Shown one piece after another: positions 1-8,057 of a stretch of DNA of 15,986 nucleotides. Both the position numbers and the translations under genes were made by a program. Under the pieces are notes generated by a model. That model was not told the origin of the DNA. It saw nothing but the letters and a program-made list of their open reading frames with translations, and did no database searches. Location: the NCBI GenBank assembly GCA_043789035.1, contig JAYWIG010000077.1, positions 1 through 15,986 on the forward strand, given 5' to 3'. The stretch comes from JAYWIG01 sp043789035. GTDB lineage: Bacteria > Pseudomonadota > Gammaproteobacteria > Burkholderiales > Burkholderiaceae_E. Within the stretch, counting starts at the first letter, position 1, and every line of letters begins with the position of its first letter.

Positions 1-193
1 TTACTTTTGCATCGCCCTTCATATATTTCCTTTTTATTGATGCCAGCATTATTGCATTCGACCGAATTAATCGTTAAGCGTGCACGAATATCCCATAAGG
101 TTACTTTGGGGTTGGCATTAATCGGTAAGCCGAAACCATTAGTCAGTCCTCTGTGCCTAGTTTTATCGCTAAATACGCCGCTGCCGAGCGTCA
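1..193 (-). other. Open minus-strand frame, unassigned, running off the left edge
   Basis: Past the stop that ends the porin-like frame, a different minus-strand frame stays open to the window edge, about 64 codons. It contains a stretch reading GLTNGFGLPINANPKVTLWD and two cysteines near the distal end (VECNNAG, YEGRC). I do not recognise the family. It could be the continuation of the decayed porin locus after another frameshift or deletion, or part of a different gene joined to the porin remnant at about 193-205. No start codon or ribosome-binding site for an independent gene is evident. The open frame may also be chance. Confidence 0.25.
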
Positions 194-763
194 GGCCATA
201 GGTACCCAGAATAGCCCACCTCTTAAGCTGAATTTTTGGTTGAGTTGATGGTCGATATAGGCTTGCTCGATAGCAACTTCACCGGGGTCTGTGGTTGATG
301 TGACGCCGTTTTCGAATTCGAATTCGAGTTCGGTAACGAGTTTGGTCGATTCATTGAAACGATAGTTAACACCAATCACAACTCGGCGAACATTAAATTG
401 ATTTGCTGCGCTTTTTTTTGTAACGGTCGTAATTTGATTCGCCGTAACCCGTGATCGTGGTGGCAGAAACCCGCTTTGGCTTTGATTGCTCGCTCGCAAG
501 GTTGGCAATATCGGTTTTTACTTCTTACGCCTGAGCACTCGCCGCAGTTGCTTTCTCTTCAACTTTGCTTGGTTTATTCGAACCTCGGAGAGTTCACTTT
601 TAAGTTTCTCGAGTTCTTTTTGGAGTGTTTCTAAGGGCTGAATGAGTTGCTCTCGGGCTTGGCTTGTTTAGGCCAAAGCTGAGCCTGCCCCATTGCCCCA
701 TGCCCCTATCGCATAGCAAATCGGAAGCAAGATGAGCCTATTTTTCAAGTTAGTCATAACCAT
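194..763 (-). pseudogene. Decayed outer-membrane porin gene (phosphate-selective porin O/P-like)
   Basis: Reading from 763 downward, the frame begins with a hydrophobic signal-peptide-like N-terminus (31 codons) and hits TAA at 668-670. The same frame then resumes with a coiled-coil stretch (LETLQKELEKLKSELSE). The reading shifts frame at about 540-575, giving EEKATAASAQA, meets TAA at 525-527, and continues through VSATTITGYGESNYDRY. It shifts back at the A8 run (412-419) into NVRRVVIGVNYRFNESTKLV, then EVAIEQAYIDHQLNQ and LRGGLFWVPM, and stops at 191-193. Signal peptide, short coiled coil, a GYGE-type first strand and the later strands ending in LF-VPM are the usual order at the start of porins of this type. 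Only about the first 40% is present. Two frameshifts plus three stops argue for true decay, although the homopolymer shift alone could be a sequencing error. Confidence 0.75.
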
Positions 764-776
764 TTACTCTAGGATT

Positions 777-953
777 TCACGCGATAAAGCGTATTGAGCC
801 AAATAGGCCGCCGGCCTCTTCTTTTGGGCTAGCCGCGAAATACAAAGCATTTTTATCGTGCAGCGAATCGCCGGGGCCAAACTGCAATGTCCATAGCCCA
901 TCAATCGCTACAAAGCTTTGGTCGGTATTACGTAAGTACCCCAGGAACTTTGG
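777..953 (-). pseudogene. C-terminal remnant of a TIGR03118-family protein
   Basis: A 58-codon minus-strand frame bounded upstream by TAA (954-956) and ending in TGA (777-779) reads KFLGYLRNTDQSFVAIDGLW, then LQFGPGD, then NALYFAASPKEEAGGLFGSI. This matches the C-terminal signature of TIGR03118 proteins (FLG-LRD-...-IDGLW-L-FG-G, then LYF-AGP--E--GLFG). These are secreted beta-propeller-like proteins of several hundred residues and unknown function. The N-terminal part and any start are missing and no continuation is visible upstream (957-1009), so this is a stump left by a deletion. It ends only 13 bases before the start of the porin remnant, on the same strand. Family assignment is from recalled motif similarity. 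Confidence 0.65.
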
Positions 954-1009
954 TTATCCCACTGCCAAAGGACAAGAAAAAGGTTTAGGGGGTTTGTTTG
1001 GGGGTGGCT

Positions 1010-1642
1010 CTACCGAACGAGCGCACCGCCTGCAAGCCAAGCTGTGCCGCGCTCATAAAGGTTTTCAACGTCTTTGCCTTTGAGCATGGGCATATCCATT
1101 TTTACAGTGTAGCCAATGCGAGTTTGTATATAGGCAAGGTGGCGGTAACCTTCGGGAAAGGTGGCTAATGCTTGAGTATCAAGTCGCAATTTTGCAGAAG
1201 GGTCAACCGGGTCGAGGCGATCTTTTTCATAAATAGGTTGGCGATGTAGTACCTTCCATTGGCCTTCGTGCTTTTGCATAAAGTCGTAGAAACGGCCCGT
1301 GCAGACTACATCGCAAAGTACCGGGCCATCCTCACCTTCAACCATGCCTCGCTGCGATATCGTCATTTTGGTTTGGGAAATCGCTCTATCGCCATTTAAA
1401 TCGACTGAGTTTCCGCCTAAGAAATGCAAGATGCTGACGCCCTTTGCCCAGCCTTCTTTACTGACCCGAATGAAATCTGCGAACGGGCCTTGGAACCACG
1501 TCGCCATCATATGGCCGTCTGGATGCCAAACCGTCGCAAATCTATCCCAGTTGCCGGAATCGCGCCAAACAACCCAATTTTCGATGGTCTGACGGATGGC
1601 TTGAATTTCATAGGCTTGGGCGATTTGGCTGTCTGTGGGCAT
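1010..1642 (-). CDS. NTF2-like / SnoaL-like domain protein
   Basis: A 210-residue soluble protein with no signal peptide or membrane segment. The N-terminal 150 residues have the nuclear-transport-factor-2 fold pattern: an amphipathic first helix (IRQTIENWVVWRDSGNWDRF), a strand/loop with VWHPDGHMMATW, a central FLGGNSVDLNGDRA turn, then paired strands ending GRFYDFMQKHEGQWKVLHRQ. The family includes ketosteroid-isomerase-like enzymes, dehydratases and non-catalytic binding proteins, so no reaction can be assigned. The 55-residue tail is longer than the minimal domain. The gene is divergent from kynureninase across 103 bases, so a shared control region is possible. The start is the first ATG of the frame. 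The ribosome-binding site is weak. Confidence 0.8.
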   Translation of the reverse strand: MPTDSQIAQAYEIQAIRQTIENWVVWRDSGNWDRFATVWHPDGHMMATWFQGPFADFIRVSKEGWAKGVSILHFLGGNSVDLNGDRAISQTKMTISQRGMVEGEDGPVLCDVVCTGRFYDFMQKHEGQWKVLHRQPIYEKDRLDPVDPSAKLRLDTQALATFPEGYRHLAYIQTRIGYTVKMDMPMLKGKDVENLYERGTAWLAGGALVR

Positions 1643-1745
1643 TTTGAATACTTATATGGCTGTTAAGGGTTGAAAGGGCCTAAGTTTACCGCTATTTATT
1701 TCATGCCTTAACATTGCCGTCATTCGAACCAATCCATAAAAGTTC

Positions 1746-2984
1746 ATGCTCAAAACTATCTCTTTAGCTGACGTTCAGGCCGTAGATGTAAAAGACCGTC
1801 TCGCCCATTGTCGCGATCGGTTTCAATTGCCGGATGGCGTTATCTATTTAGATGGCAATTCGTTAGGAGCGATGCCGAAATCTGTACCGCCGAGAATGAC
1901 TCGCGCAATCGAGCAAGAATGGGCGCTCGGTTTAATTCGATCATGGAACGATGCCGACTGGTACCCAGCTCCGCAACGAGTTGGCAGGCTTATTGCACAG
2001 CTCATTGGCGCGAAAGCGAATGAGGTAATTGTTGCCGATTCGATTTCAGTGAACCTGTTTAAGGTGTTGGTGTCTGCACTTCGAATGAAGCCTGGCCGAA
2101 AACGCATACTCGGCGAAATTGGCAACTTCCCTACAGATGTTTATATCGGCAGCGGGGTTGCCGAGTTAATGAGTGCCGAATTTGTGGCTGTCGAACCTGA
2201 TGATTTATTGGTGGCAATTTCCGACGATGTGGCTATTGTTTCATTGACACATGTGAACTACAAGTCGGGTAAGTTTTATGATATGGCAGCCGTTACAAAG
2301 CGAGCTCATGAAGTCGGTGCTTTGATTGTTTGGGATTTGGCCCACACAGCCGGTGCAATGCCTTGCGATTTGAATGGCTGCGATGCAGACTTTGCAGTCG
2401 GCTGTGGTTATAAATATTTGAATGGTGGCCCCGGCGCGCCTGCATTCGTATTCGTTGCAGAGCGTCATCATCAAGCGTTGAATCAACCCTTGACAGGTTG
2501 GCACGGCCACAAGAAGCCTTTTGATTTTGTGCATGACTATGTGCCGGGCGATGGGATGGATCGAATGTTGTGCGGTACAGCTCCGCAGCTCGGGTTGATA
2601 GCTTTAGAAGCGGCTTTGGAGGCCTTCGATGGCGTGGATATGCAGCTGCTGAGACAAAAAAGCGTAGCACTCACATCGCTCTTTGTTGATTTGGTAGATC
2701 AGGAGCTAGGGGAGTTTAACTTTGGCATGGCTTCGCCGCGAGACCCTTCGCAGCGAGGTAGCCAGGTGTCGTTAACCCATCCGCATGGCTACGCGATTAT
2801 CCAAGCACATATCGCTCGCGGCGTCATTGGCGATTTTCGAGCACCGAATATTTTGCGTTTTGGTTTTGCGTCCTTGTACATTAGCTTCGAAGATGTTTGG
2901 AACTCGGTGATGATTTTGAAAGACATCATGGCTAATGGCACCTGGAAGCGCCCAGAGTTTATGCAGAAAAAAGCTGTTACATAG
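1746..2984 (+). CDS. kynU: Kynureninase
   Basis: A 412-residue cytoplasmic PLP enzyme of normal family length that splits L-kynurenine into anthranilate and L-alanine (and 3-hydroxykynurenine into 3-hydroxyanthranilate). Visible signatures are YLDGNSLG at residues 34-41, SWNDADWYP at about 64-72, the cofactor-binding WDLAHTAGA with D197 and H200, and GCGYKYLNGGPGAP with K223 as the expected Schiff-base lysine. GSQVSLTH and LRFGFASLY in the C-terminal domain line the active site in the family. All key residues appear intact. The ATG at 1746 is the only sensible start and its Shine-Dalgarno is poor. It is the first gene of an apparent plus-strand unit, followed by a truncated tryptophan 2,3-dioxygenase, the classical partner two steps upstream in tryptophan catabolism. 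Confidence 0.95.
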   Translation: MLKTISLADVQAVDVKDRLAHCRDRFQLPDGVIYLDGNSLGAMPKSVPPRMTRAIEQEWALGLIRSWNDADWYPAPQRVGRLIAQLIGAKANEVIVADSISVNLFKVLVSALRMKPGRKRILGEIGNFPTDVYIGSGVAELMSAEFVAVEPDDLLVAISDDVAIVSLTHVNYKSGKFYDMAAVTKRAHEVGALIVWDLAHTAGAMPCDLNGCDADFAVGCGYKYLNGGPGAPAFVFVAERHHQALNQPLTGWHGHKKPFDFVHDYVPGDGMDRMLCGTAPQLGLIALEAALEAFDGVDMQLLRQKSVALTSLFVDLVDQELGEFNFGMASPRDPSQRGSQVSLTHPHGYAIIQAHIARGVIGDFRAPNILRFGFASLYISFEDVWNSVMILKDIMANGTWKRPEFMQKKAVT

Positions 2985-3093
2985 TATCGGGTCCGATTTA
3001 TTCAGTTTAAAGCAAGTAAATAGCCAAGAGTGCCGCACTTAGCCGCGACTATTACGCTAACTCATTTTGTTGGGATATGCTGTCGACGATTAG

Positions 3094-3390
3094 CCCTTAG
3101 GGTTTAATCAATTTTTTGCTGAACCCTATAACATAAACCCATCGGTTGAGAAAGCATGGCTAGAAGTTTACGAGAATCCAAACCCCGACAACAAGTTGTA
3201 TCGTTTAGGCGAAGAGCTGGTCATGTTGGCAGATAATATGTCGCAATATCGTTGGCAGCATATTGTATCCGTACAGCGCTTAATCGGTTTAAAGCTGGGC
3301 ACTGGCGGTCCAGTTGGTGTGAGTTGGTTAAAGCATGTGACTGAGCATCGCTTTTTTCCTGAGTTATGGTCGATTCGAACTGAGTTCTAA
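3094..3390 (+). pseudogene. Tryptophan 2,3-dioxygenase, C-terminal remnant
   Basis: The frame is open from just after TAG (3091-3093) to TAA (3388-3390), 98 codons. It carries the tryptophan 2,3-dioxygenase C-terminus: VEKAWLEVYENP, LYRLGEELV, then RWQHIVSVQRLIGLKLGTGG, GVSWLKHVTEHRFFPELWSIRTEF. The family signature WRxRHxxxVERxIGxKxGTGG-SGVxYLKK--xxxFFPELWxxRT is clear, and the histidine of that motif, the usual proximal haem ligand, is kept. Whole enzymes have roughly 260-290 residues and carry the distal histidine and substrate-binding residues in the missing N-terminal two thirds. The 109 bases between kynU and this remnant show no recognisable dioxygenase sequence, so over 450 bases seem deleted. 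There is no ATG with a ribosome-binding site; the first possible starts are a TTG at 3196 and later ATGs. It could be translated as a short peptide but cannot be an active enzyme. Confidence 0.85.
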
Positions 3391-3392
3391 AC

Positions 3393-4811
3393 ATGGTTGA
3401 TGTGTTAGTGGTTGGCGGTGGAAATGCGGCGTTATGTGCTGCGTTAATGGCGAGAGAAGCAGGCGCTTCTGTCATGTTGCTAGAGGCTTCGCCGCGTGAA
3501 TGGCGTGGGGGTAACTCTCAACATACACGCAACCTTCGCTGTATGCATAATGGCCCACAAGATGTTTTGGTTGATAGCTATACCGAAGAAGAGTATTGGC
3601 AAGATCTACTGAAAACCACCGGTGGTTTGACTGATGAAAAGCTCGCAAGGCGTGTTATTCGAGATTCGTCAACTTGCAGGCCGTGGATGCAAAAGCACGG
3701 CGTACGGTTTCAACCTTCTTTATCTGGCGCTCTACACACCGCTAAGACGAATGCCTTTTTTATGGGCGGTGGCAAAGCGCTTGTCAATGCTTACTATCGC
3801 AGCGCAGAAAAGCTAGGCATACAAATTCGGTATGAGACCCCAATCCAAAGCTTAGATATTCATGACGGTAATTTTCTCGCAGCGATTACAAAAAGCGGCG
3901 AACGCATCGAAGCTAAAACTTGCGTGCTTGCGGCGGGTGGGTTTGAATCGAATCGAGAGTGGCTTCGCGAAGCGTGGGGCGTGAATGAGTTTGGCGAGCA
4001 TCCAGCGGATAACTTTCTCATTCGGGGCACGCGTTTTAACGATGGCACTTTGTTGAAGTTTATGATCGAGGCAGGCGCAGATAGTATTGGGGATCCGACC
4101 CAAGCGCACATGGTGGCGATTGATGCCCGAGCTCCTCTGTATGACGGCGGTATTTGTACACGAATTGATTGTGTATCATTGGGCGTTGTAGTGAATTTAG
4201 CCGCGAAGCGTTTCCACGATGAAGGCGAAGATTTTTGGCCGAAGCGCTATGCGATCTGGGGCCGATTGGTAGCGTTGCAGCAAGGGCAAACGGCTTACTC
4301 CATTATCGACAGCAAAGCGATTGGGCGTTTTATGCCGCCTGTTTTCCCCGCCACCAAAGCGGACAGCTTAGAGGAGCTGGCGCAGAAGCTAAACCTCGAC
4401 GTAACATCCTTCATGAAAACAATGAAGGATTACAACGCCGCTTGCAAAGTCGGCACGTTTGATCACACAGCGCTCGACGATTGCCATACTGAAGGCATTG
4501 AACCCGCGAAAACCCATTGGGCACTGCCGATCAACAAGGGACCTTTTTATGCCTACGCCGTTCGGCCAGGCGTGACATTTACTTACTTGAGTTTGAAAAC
4601 TGACGAGGGCACCGCAGTGCATTTCAATGGTGTGCCCAGTGAGAACTTATTTGTGGCCGGTGAAATGATGTCTGGCAACGTCCTTGGCAAAGGTTATACC
4701 GCCGGTGTTGGCATGTCAATCGGTACGGCGTTTGGCCGAATGGCTGGCGTAAATGCTGCCAATGCAGTGAAGAAAATAAAGTCTAGAGAAGCAGAATATG
4801 CAGCAATTTGA
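3393..4811 (+). CDS. tcuA: FAD-dependent tricarballylate dehydrogenase-like flavoprotein
   Basis: A 472-residue flavoprotein of the succinate-dehydrogenase/fumarate-reductase flavoprotein superfamily. The dinucleotide-binding motif VVGGGNAALCAALMAREAG sits at residues 6-24, followed by the conserved REWRGGNSQHTRNLRC segment, FFMGGGKALVNAYY, a second FAD contact AAGGFESNREWL, and the C-terminal GEMMSGNVLGKGYTAG. This order and length fit TcuA, which oxidises tricarballylate to cis-aconitate. The start two bases after the dioxygenase remnant stop suggests translation by coupling, since its own Shine-Dalgarno is weak. tcuB overlaps its end by 14 bases, the usual pairing. The known partner genes tcuR (LysR regulator) and tcuC (transporter) are absent here, so the substrate could be another carboxylic acid. 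Confidence 0.88.
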   Translation: MVDVLVVGGGNAALCAALMAREAGASVMLLEASPREWRGGNSQHTRNLRCMHNGPQDVLVDSYTEEEYWQDLLKTTGGLTDEKLARRVIRDSSTCRPWMQKHGVRFQPSLSGALHTAKTNAFFMGGGKALVNAYYRSAEKLGIQIRYETPIQSLDIHDGNFLAAITKSGERIEAKTCVLAAGGFESNREWLREAWGVNEFGEHPADNFLIRGTRFNDGTLLKFMIEAGADSIGDPTQAHMVAIDARAPLYDGGICTRIDCVSLGVVVNLAAKRFHDEGEDFWPKRYAIWGRLVALQQGQTAYSIIDSKAIGRFMPPVFPATKADSLEELAQKLNLDVTSFMKTMKDYNAACKVGTFDHTALDDCHTEGIEPAKTHWALPINKGPFYAYAVRPGVTFTYLSLKTDEGTAVHFNGVPSENLFVAGEMMSGNVLGKGYTAGVGMSIGTAFGRMAGVNAANAVKKIKSREAEYAAI

Positions 4812-5985
4812 ATCGTTAACCCAAGAAGCCGCCGCGCTTGGCGCAGGGCGCTACTCTGCAGACCAGAAGGCCGAAGCAGAAGTAGATCGCATTTTGACAA
4901 TTTGTAATGCCTGTCGATATTGCGAAGGCTTTTGCGCAGTGTTTCAGGGCATGACTAGGCGCCTAGACTTTAATACAGCCGATACCCATTACTTGGCGAA
5001 TTTGTGTCATAACTGCGGTGCCTGCCTCCATGCTTGCCAATATGCACCACCTCATGAATTTGCAGTGAACGTTCCGAGGGCAATGGCGCAGGTCCGCGTT
5101 AAAACTTACGGGGACTATGCTTGGCCTAGTGCGTTAGGTGGTTTATATCGCCACAACGGTTTAATGTTCGCGTTGAGTGTTTCTTTTGCGTTAGCTTTAT
5201 TCTTAGTGCTTGCGGCAGCAAGCCAAGGTTCTTTGTTTCAGTCACCTGAAGCAGGGTTTTACGGTATTTTTCCTCACGGTCTGATGGTTTCATTGTTTGC
5301 ACCGGTATTTTTATTCTCGGCACTAGTCTTAGCGGTAGGGATCGGAAAGTTTTGGTCGCAAGTAGCACCTGCATCAAGCGGCGATATGGTCTTAAAGCCC
5401 AGCGATGCTGCCGCCGCAAGAGCCGAGGCCGCGCATGCTGCACTAAAGTTGAAGTATCTCGATGGTGGGCATGGCGAAGGATGTAATAACGCAGACGATG
5501 AATTCACACACAGTCGTAAGCGTTTTCATCATTACACTTTCTACGGTTTTATGCTGTGCTTTGCGTCCACCAGTGTGGCGACGATTTTTCACTACGCCTT
5601 CGGTTGGCAAGCGCCTTACGGTTTTTTCACTTTGCCTAAGTTGTTAGGTATTCCCGGTGGTATCGCGATGGTCGTTGGAACTCTGGGACTATGGCAATTA
5701 AAGCAAAAGCGTCATGTACTTCATGGCGACCCTGAGCAAAAGACCATGGATATGGGGTTTATTGCCTTACTATTTTTGATCGCAAGTACGGGTTTGGCGC
5801 TCATGCTTTCTCGCGGCTCAGTGGCGATGCCTATCTTGCTATGTGTTCACCTTGCGGTTGTAATGGCGTTATTTCTCACAATGCCCTATAGCAAGTTTGC
5901 CCACGGCTTTTACCGCAGTGCGGCTTTGTTTAAGTTTGCTATTGAGAAGCGCCAGCCAAGTAAACTGCAAAGCGCGGGAGAATAG
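4798..5985 (+). CDS. tcuB: Tricarballylate utilisation 4Fe-4S membrane protein (TcuB/CitB-like)
   Basis: A 395-residue inner-membrane electron-transfer protein thought to reoxidise the reduced flavin of TcuA and pass electrons to the quinone pool. Two complete CxxCxxCxxxC clusters are visible: C36, C39, C42, C46 and C70, C73, C76, C80, predicting two 4Fe-4S centres on the cytoplasmic N-terminal part. Hydrophobic helices follow at roughly 125-147, 155-183, 250-270, 278-300, 318-338 and 343-365, with histidines in the membrane part (RKRFHHYTFYGF and IFHYAF) that could bind haem. Its ATG lies inside the end of tcuA, the stop of which falls 11 bases downstream, so the two are translationally coupled. 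It is intact and of normal length for the family, and is the last gene of the plus-strand unit. Confidence 0.9.
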   Translation: MQQFESLTQEAAALGAGRYSADQKAEAEVDRILTICNACRYCEGFCAVFQGMTRRLDFNTADTHYLANLCHNCGACLHACQYAPPHEFAVNVPRAMAQVRVKTYGDYAWPSALGGLYRHNGLMFALSVSFALALFLVLAAASQGSLFQSPEAGFYGIFPHGLMVSLFAPVFLFSALVLAVGIGKFWSQVAPASSGDMVLKPSDAAAARAEAAHAALKLKYLDGGHGEGCNNADDEFTHSRKRFHHYTFYGFMLCFASTSVATIFHYAFGWQAPYGFFTLPKLLGIPGGIAMVVGTLGLWQLKQKRHVLHGDPEQKTMDMGFIALLFLIASTGLALMLSRGSVAMPILLCVHLAVVMALFLTMPYSKFAHGFYRSAALFKFAIEKRQPSKLQSAGE

Positions 5986-6010
5986 GGATTTTCATAATCT
6001 CGCTATCTGC

Positions 6011-8050
6011 TCAGTGTACTGCTCCTTTTTTAGGTAGCGCAGCCTTGCGAACGGGCCATATAAAGCTACTCGGTTTGGTGCTTAGACGCTGAAAAACTGC
6101 TTTTCTAATTTTGATTTGATCTGCTTGTGTTACCGAATTGGCTTTTACTGCCAGCCTAAATGAGCAATAGAAGCTAATGCCAATGTTTGCTAAGCCAATA
6201 ATGGGAATGCTAATGACAGCGAACCAAAAAGCAGGCATAGTAAAAACTTTGGTGTCAAATGTACTTGCTGCTGCGGCTAATTGCCCCGCTGATAACGTCA
6301 CATGCCTTACCTGTAGCCCTATGCCAAAGAATGTTGCAAATGCAGGTACTAATCCAAGCATCAACGCGAGCGAAACGCAGGCGGCAATACCGGAGACGTT
6401 GTCGCGCCAGAAGCATGCCCAACTGTCTGCCCGTCGACTACCTAATATATGAGAAATTCGAGGGTTGAAGCGTAGGGCCGACTCAATTCGATTCAACACA
6501 AACCAATTCTCAACCCATCCTGCAATCATGCTCGAAGCGAACAAAATTAAACCCGTAAACACCGCAAACAGAAGTGAAGGGCCAAAAATGTTTAGGTCAT
6601 CAAAAACCTGAGTTGCTTTCGCTTGATTGAGCATTGTGCTTTGCAGAAAATACTCCATTCCAAAGTTAATAAGAACGACGCAGGGAATTACCATTAAAAG
6701 GTTGCCAAACACGGCGATGACTTGGGATCGAACAACATTAGCGACTTCATCTACGAACTCGTGGAGCGCCCCTGCGTGGGCGATGTCGTTTAGTTTGGCC
6801 GCAATAGCAGCTGCTGTCATCGCAGGTTGTTTGGTAGCTAAAGTTAGGTGCATGAGCTGAATCACTATGAAGCTGATTGCGTAATTCATGCTGCTTAGAA
6901 AACCGTCCCAAAATACCGAAACAGCGACTCCGGCTAATGCAAATTTGGCCCAAGTGGTGAGTGAAACAATGGCACCGCCGCCGATTGCTTTGGCCAGCAT
7001 AGATCTAAACTGAGAGGCGTCTCTTGTAATGTATCGCTCACCCGTTTCAGCGCTTTGCTTGGTAATCTTCGCGGCCAACATTGGTGTATTCGCGCGGAGT
7101 AATGCACGAATGCTGGACATCTCGTTGAGCTGACTAACCATTCTGGAAAGCAGCCTGGCCGTGCTTGCCTCATTAGATCGGGGAGAATCGGCCAAAAGGC
7201 AATCGATCAAATCCTTGAGTCGAACAATTCGCTCCCGTAATTGCCTTACTTGAAACACGGTACCGACTGAGACGCCATATTCTTGTAAATGTAAATATAC
7301 CGAACTCGCACTCAATCGACAACTCTCTAAGGTTTCACTTAAATTCGAGGCGCAGAGAGCTAGATTAATCGGTCGGTTTAAGCGATTCAAGTAAGCACTT
7401 CTGAAGGCTTGAACGTCGCTTGCCAAGCTGTGAAATGCGAGATGTGTAGTATTTGCGTCGTTTTGTTTAAGGCGTAAATCCGATGAGAATCCAGATGCTG
7501 AAATTTGGCTTGAGCAATAGGTAATCGAGTCCAGAAGCGCGCTTTCCCACTCCGTCAATTCATAAGTAAATTCGCTGCTGTCGTTATTTCGCATTGATGG
7601 AACGCTTAGCAAACGACCGGTGCGTGCTAGCGTTTTTTGATCAAGATCAGCTAACCATCGGGTATCGCTTGGCTTGTGGAATACGAGTTCGAATAATTCG
7701 GCCGCGTTATTTGTTTCCGGAGTTTTGGGCACTATTTTTCGACGCACACGAGCGGCCAACGCACTAAAAAACGCGGCTCTAGGTGCGAAACCAAAATCAG
7801 CCAACAGCGCAGAAAAATCTACACTCTTTGCAAGTGCAGACCAGTACTTCTTAATCGATTGTTGGTAGGCTTGGTTACTGTCAATCGTATCTAGAAAAAA
7901 CTCAATTCTCTGCTGTACTGAATTCTCTTGCCTATTTTCATCATCACGAATCCAAGCGATAAATTCTATGAGCCATAGGTGTCTGTTCGCTAAACTTTCT
8001 GGGTGATTACTTTGATCAATATCAATAAGAAGCTGATGAATATCGCGCAT
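6011..8050 (-). CDS. PF10136/COG4389 'site-specific recombinase' family membrane protein
   Basis: A 679-residue protein resembling the COG4389 family (Neisseria Gcr-like), annotated as site-specific recombinase. The N-terminal half is soluble and helical: an opening with HRWL-like spacing (ANRHLWLIEFIAWIRDDEN), FGFAPRAAFFSALAARVRRK, then AAELFELVFHKPSDTRWLAD. The C-terminal half has at least six hydrophobic segments, including WAKFALAGVAVSVFW, FGNLLMVIPCVVLINFG, LLFAVFTGLILFASSMIAG, VSLALMLGLVPAFATFFGIG and FWFAVISIPIIGLANIGIS, so it is an inner-membrane protein. I see no tyrosine- or serine-recombinase catalytic motif. The start at 8050 is chosen over an upstream GTG/ATG-type extension because a strong AGGAAGGA lies seven bases before it. 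It converges on tcuB and is divergent from the DUF1800 gene. Confidence 0.85.
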   Translation of the reverse strand: MRDIHQLLIDIDQSNHPESLANRHLWLIEFIAWIRDDENRQENSVQQRIEFFLDTIDSNQAYQQSIKKYWSALAKSVDFSALLADFGFAPRAAFFSALAARVRRKIVPKTPETNNAAELFELVFHKPSDTRWLADLDQKTLARTGRLLSVPSMRNNDSSEFTYELTEWESALLDSITYCSSQISASGFSSDLRLKQNDANTTHLAFHSLASDVQAFRSAYLNRLNRPINLALCASNLSETLESCRLSASSVYLHLQEYGVSVGTVFQVRQLRERIVRLKDLIDCLLADSPRSNEASTARLLSRMVSQLNEMSSIRALLRANTPMLAAKITKQSAETGERYITRDASQFRSMLAKAIGGGAIVSLTTWAKFALAGVAVSVFWDGFLSSMNYAISFIVIQLMHLTLATKQPAMTAAAIAAKLNDIAHAGALHEFVDEVANVVRSQVIAVFGNLLMVIPCVVLINFGMEYFLQSTMLNQAKATQVFDDLNIFGPSLLFAVFTGLILFASSMIAGWVENWFVLNRIESALRFNPRISHILGSRRADSWACFWRDNVSGIAACVSLALMLGLVPAFATFFGIGLQVRHVTLSAGQLAAAASTFDTKVFTMPAFWFAVISIPIIGLANIGISFYCSFRLAVKANSVTQADQIKIRKAVFQRLSTKPSSFIWPVRKAALPKKGAVH

Positions 8051-8057
8051 GGGAATA

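Noticed and set aside
311..332. Short tandem TTCGAATTCGAATTCGAGTTCG repeat unit
   Set aside because: It simply encodes an alternating Glu/Phe beta strand of the porin remnant; not long enough to be a functional repeat.
412..419. T8/A8 homopolymer as a phase-variation switch
   Set aside because: The gene also carries stops and a second shift outside the run, so slippage there cannot restore a whole protein.
2293..2670. 125-codon minus-strand open frame within kynU
   Set aside because: Antisense shadow of a well conserved kynureninase.
3032..3093. Short plus-strand frame before the dioxygenase remnant as possible N-terminal TDO sequence
   Set aside because: The translation shows none of the N-terminal dioxygenase motifs I would expect and is in a different frame.
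5976..6006. Possible terminator hairpin between the convergent tcuB and PF10136 genes
   Set aside because: GAGA/TCTC arms pair only with a bulge and no T-run follows on either strand.
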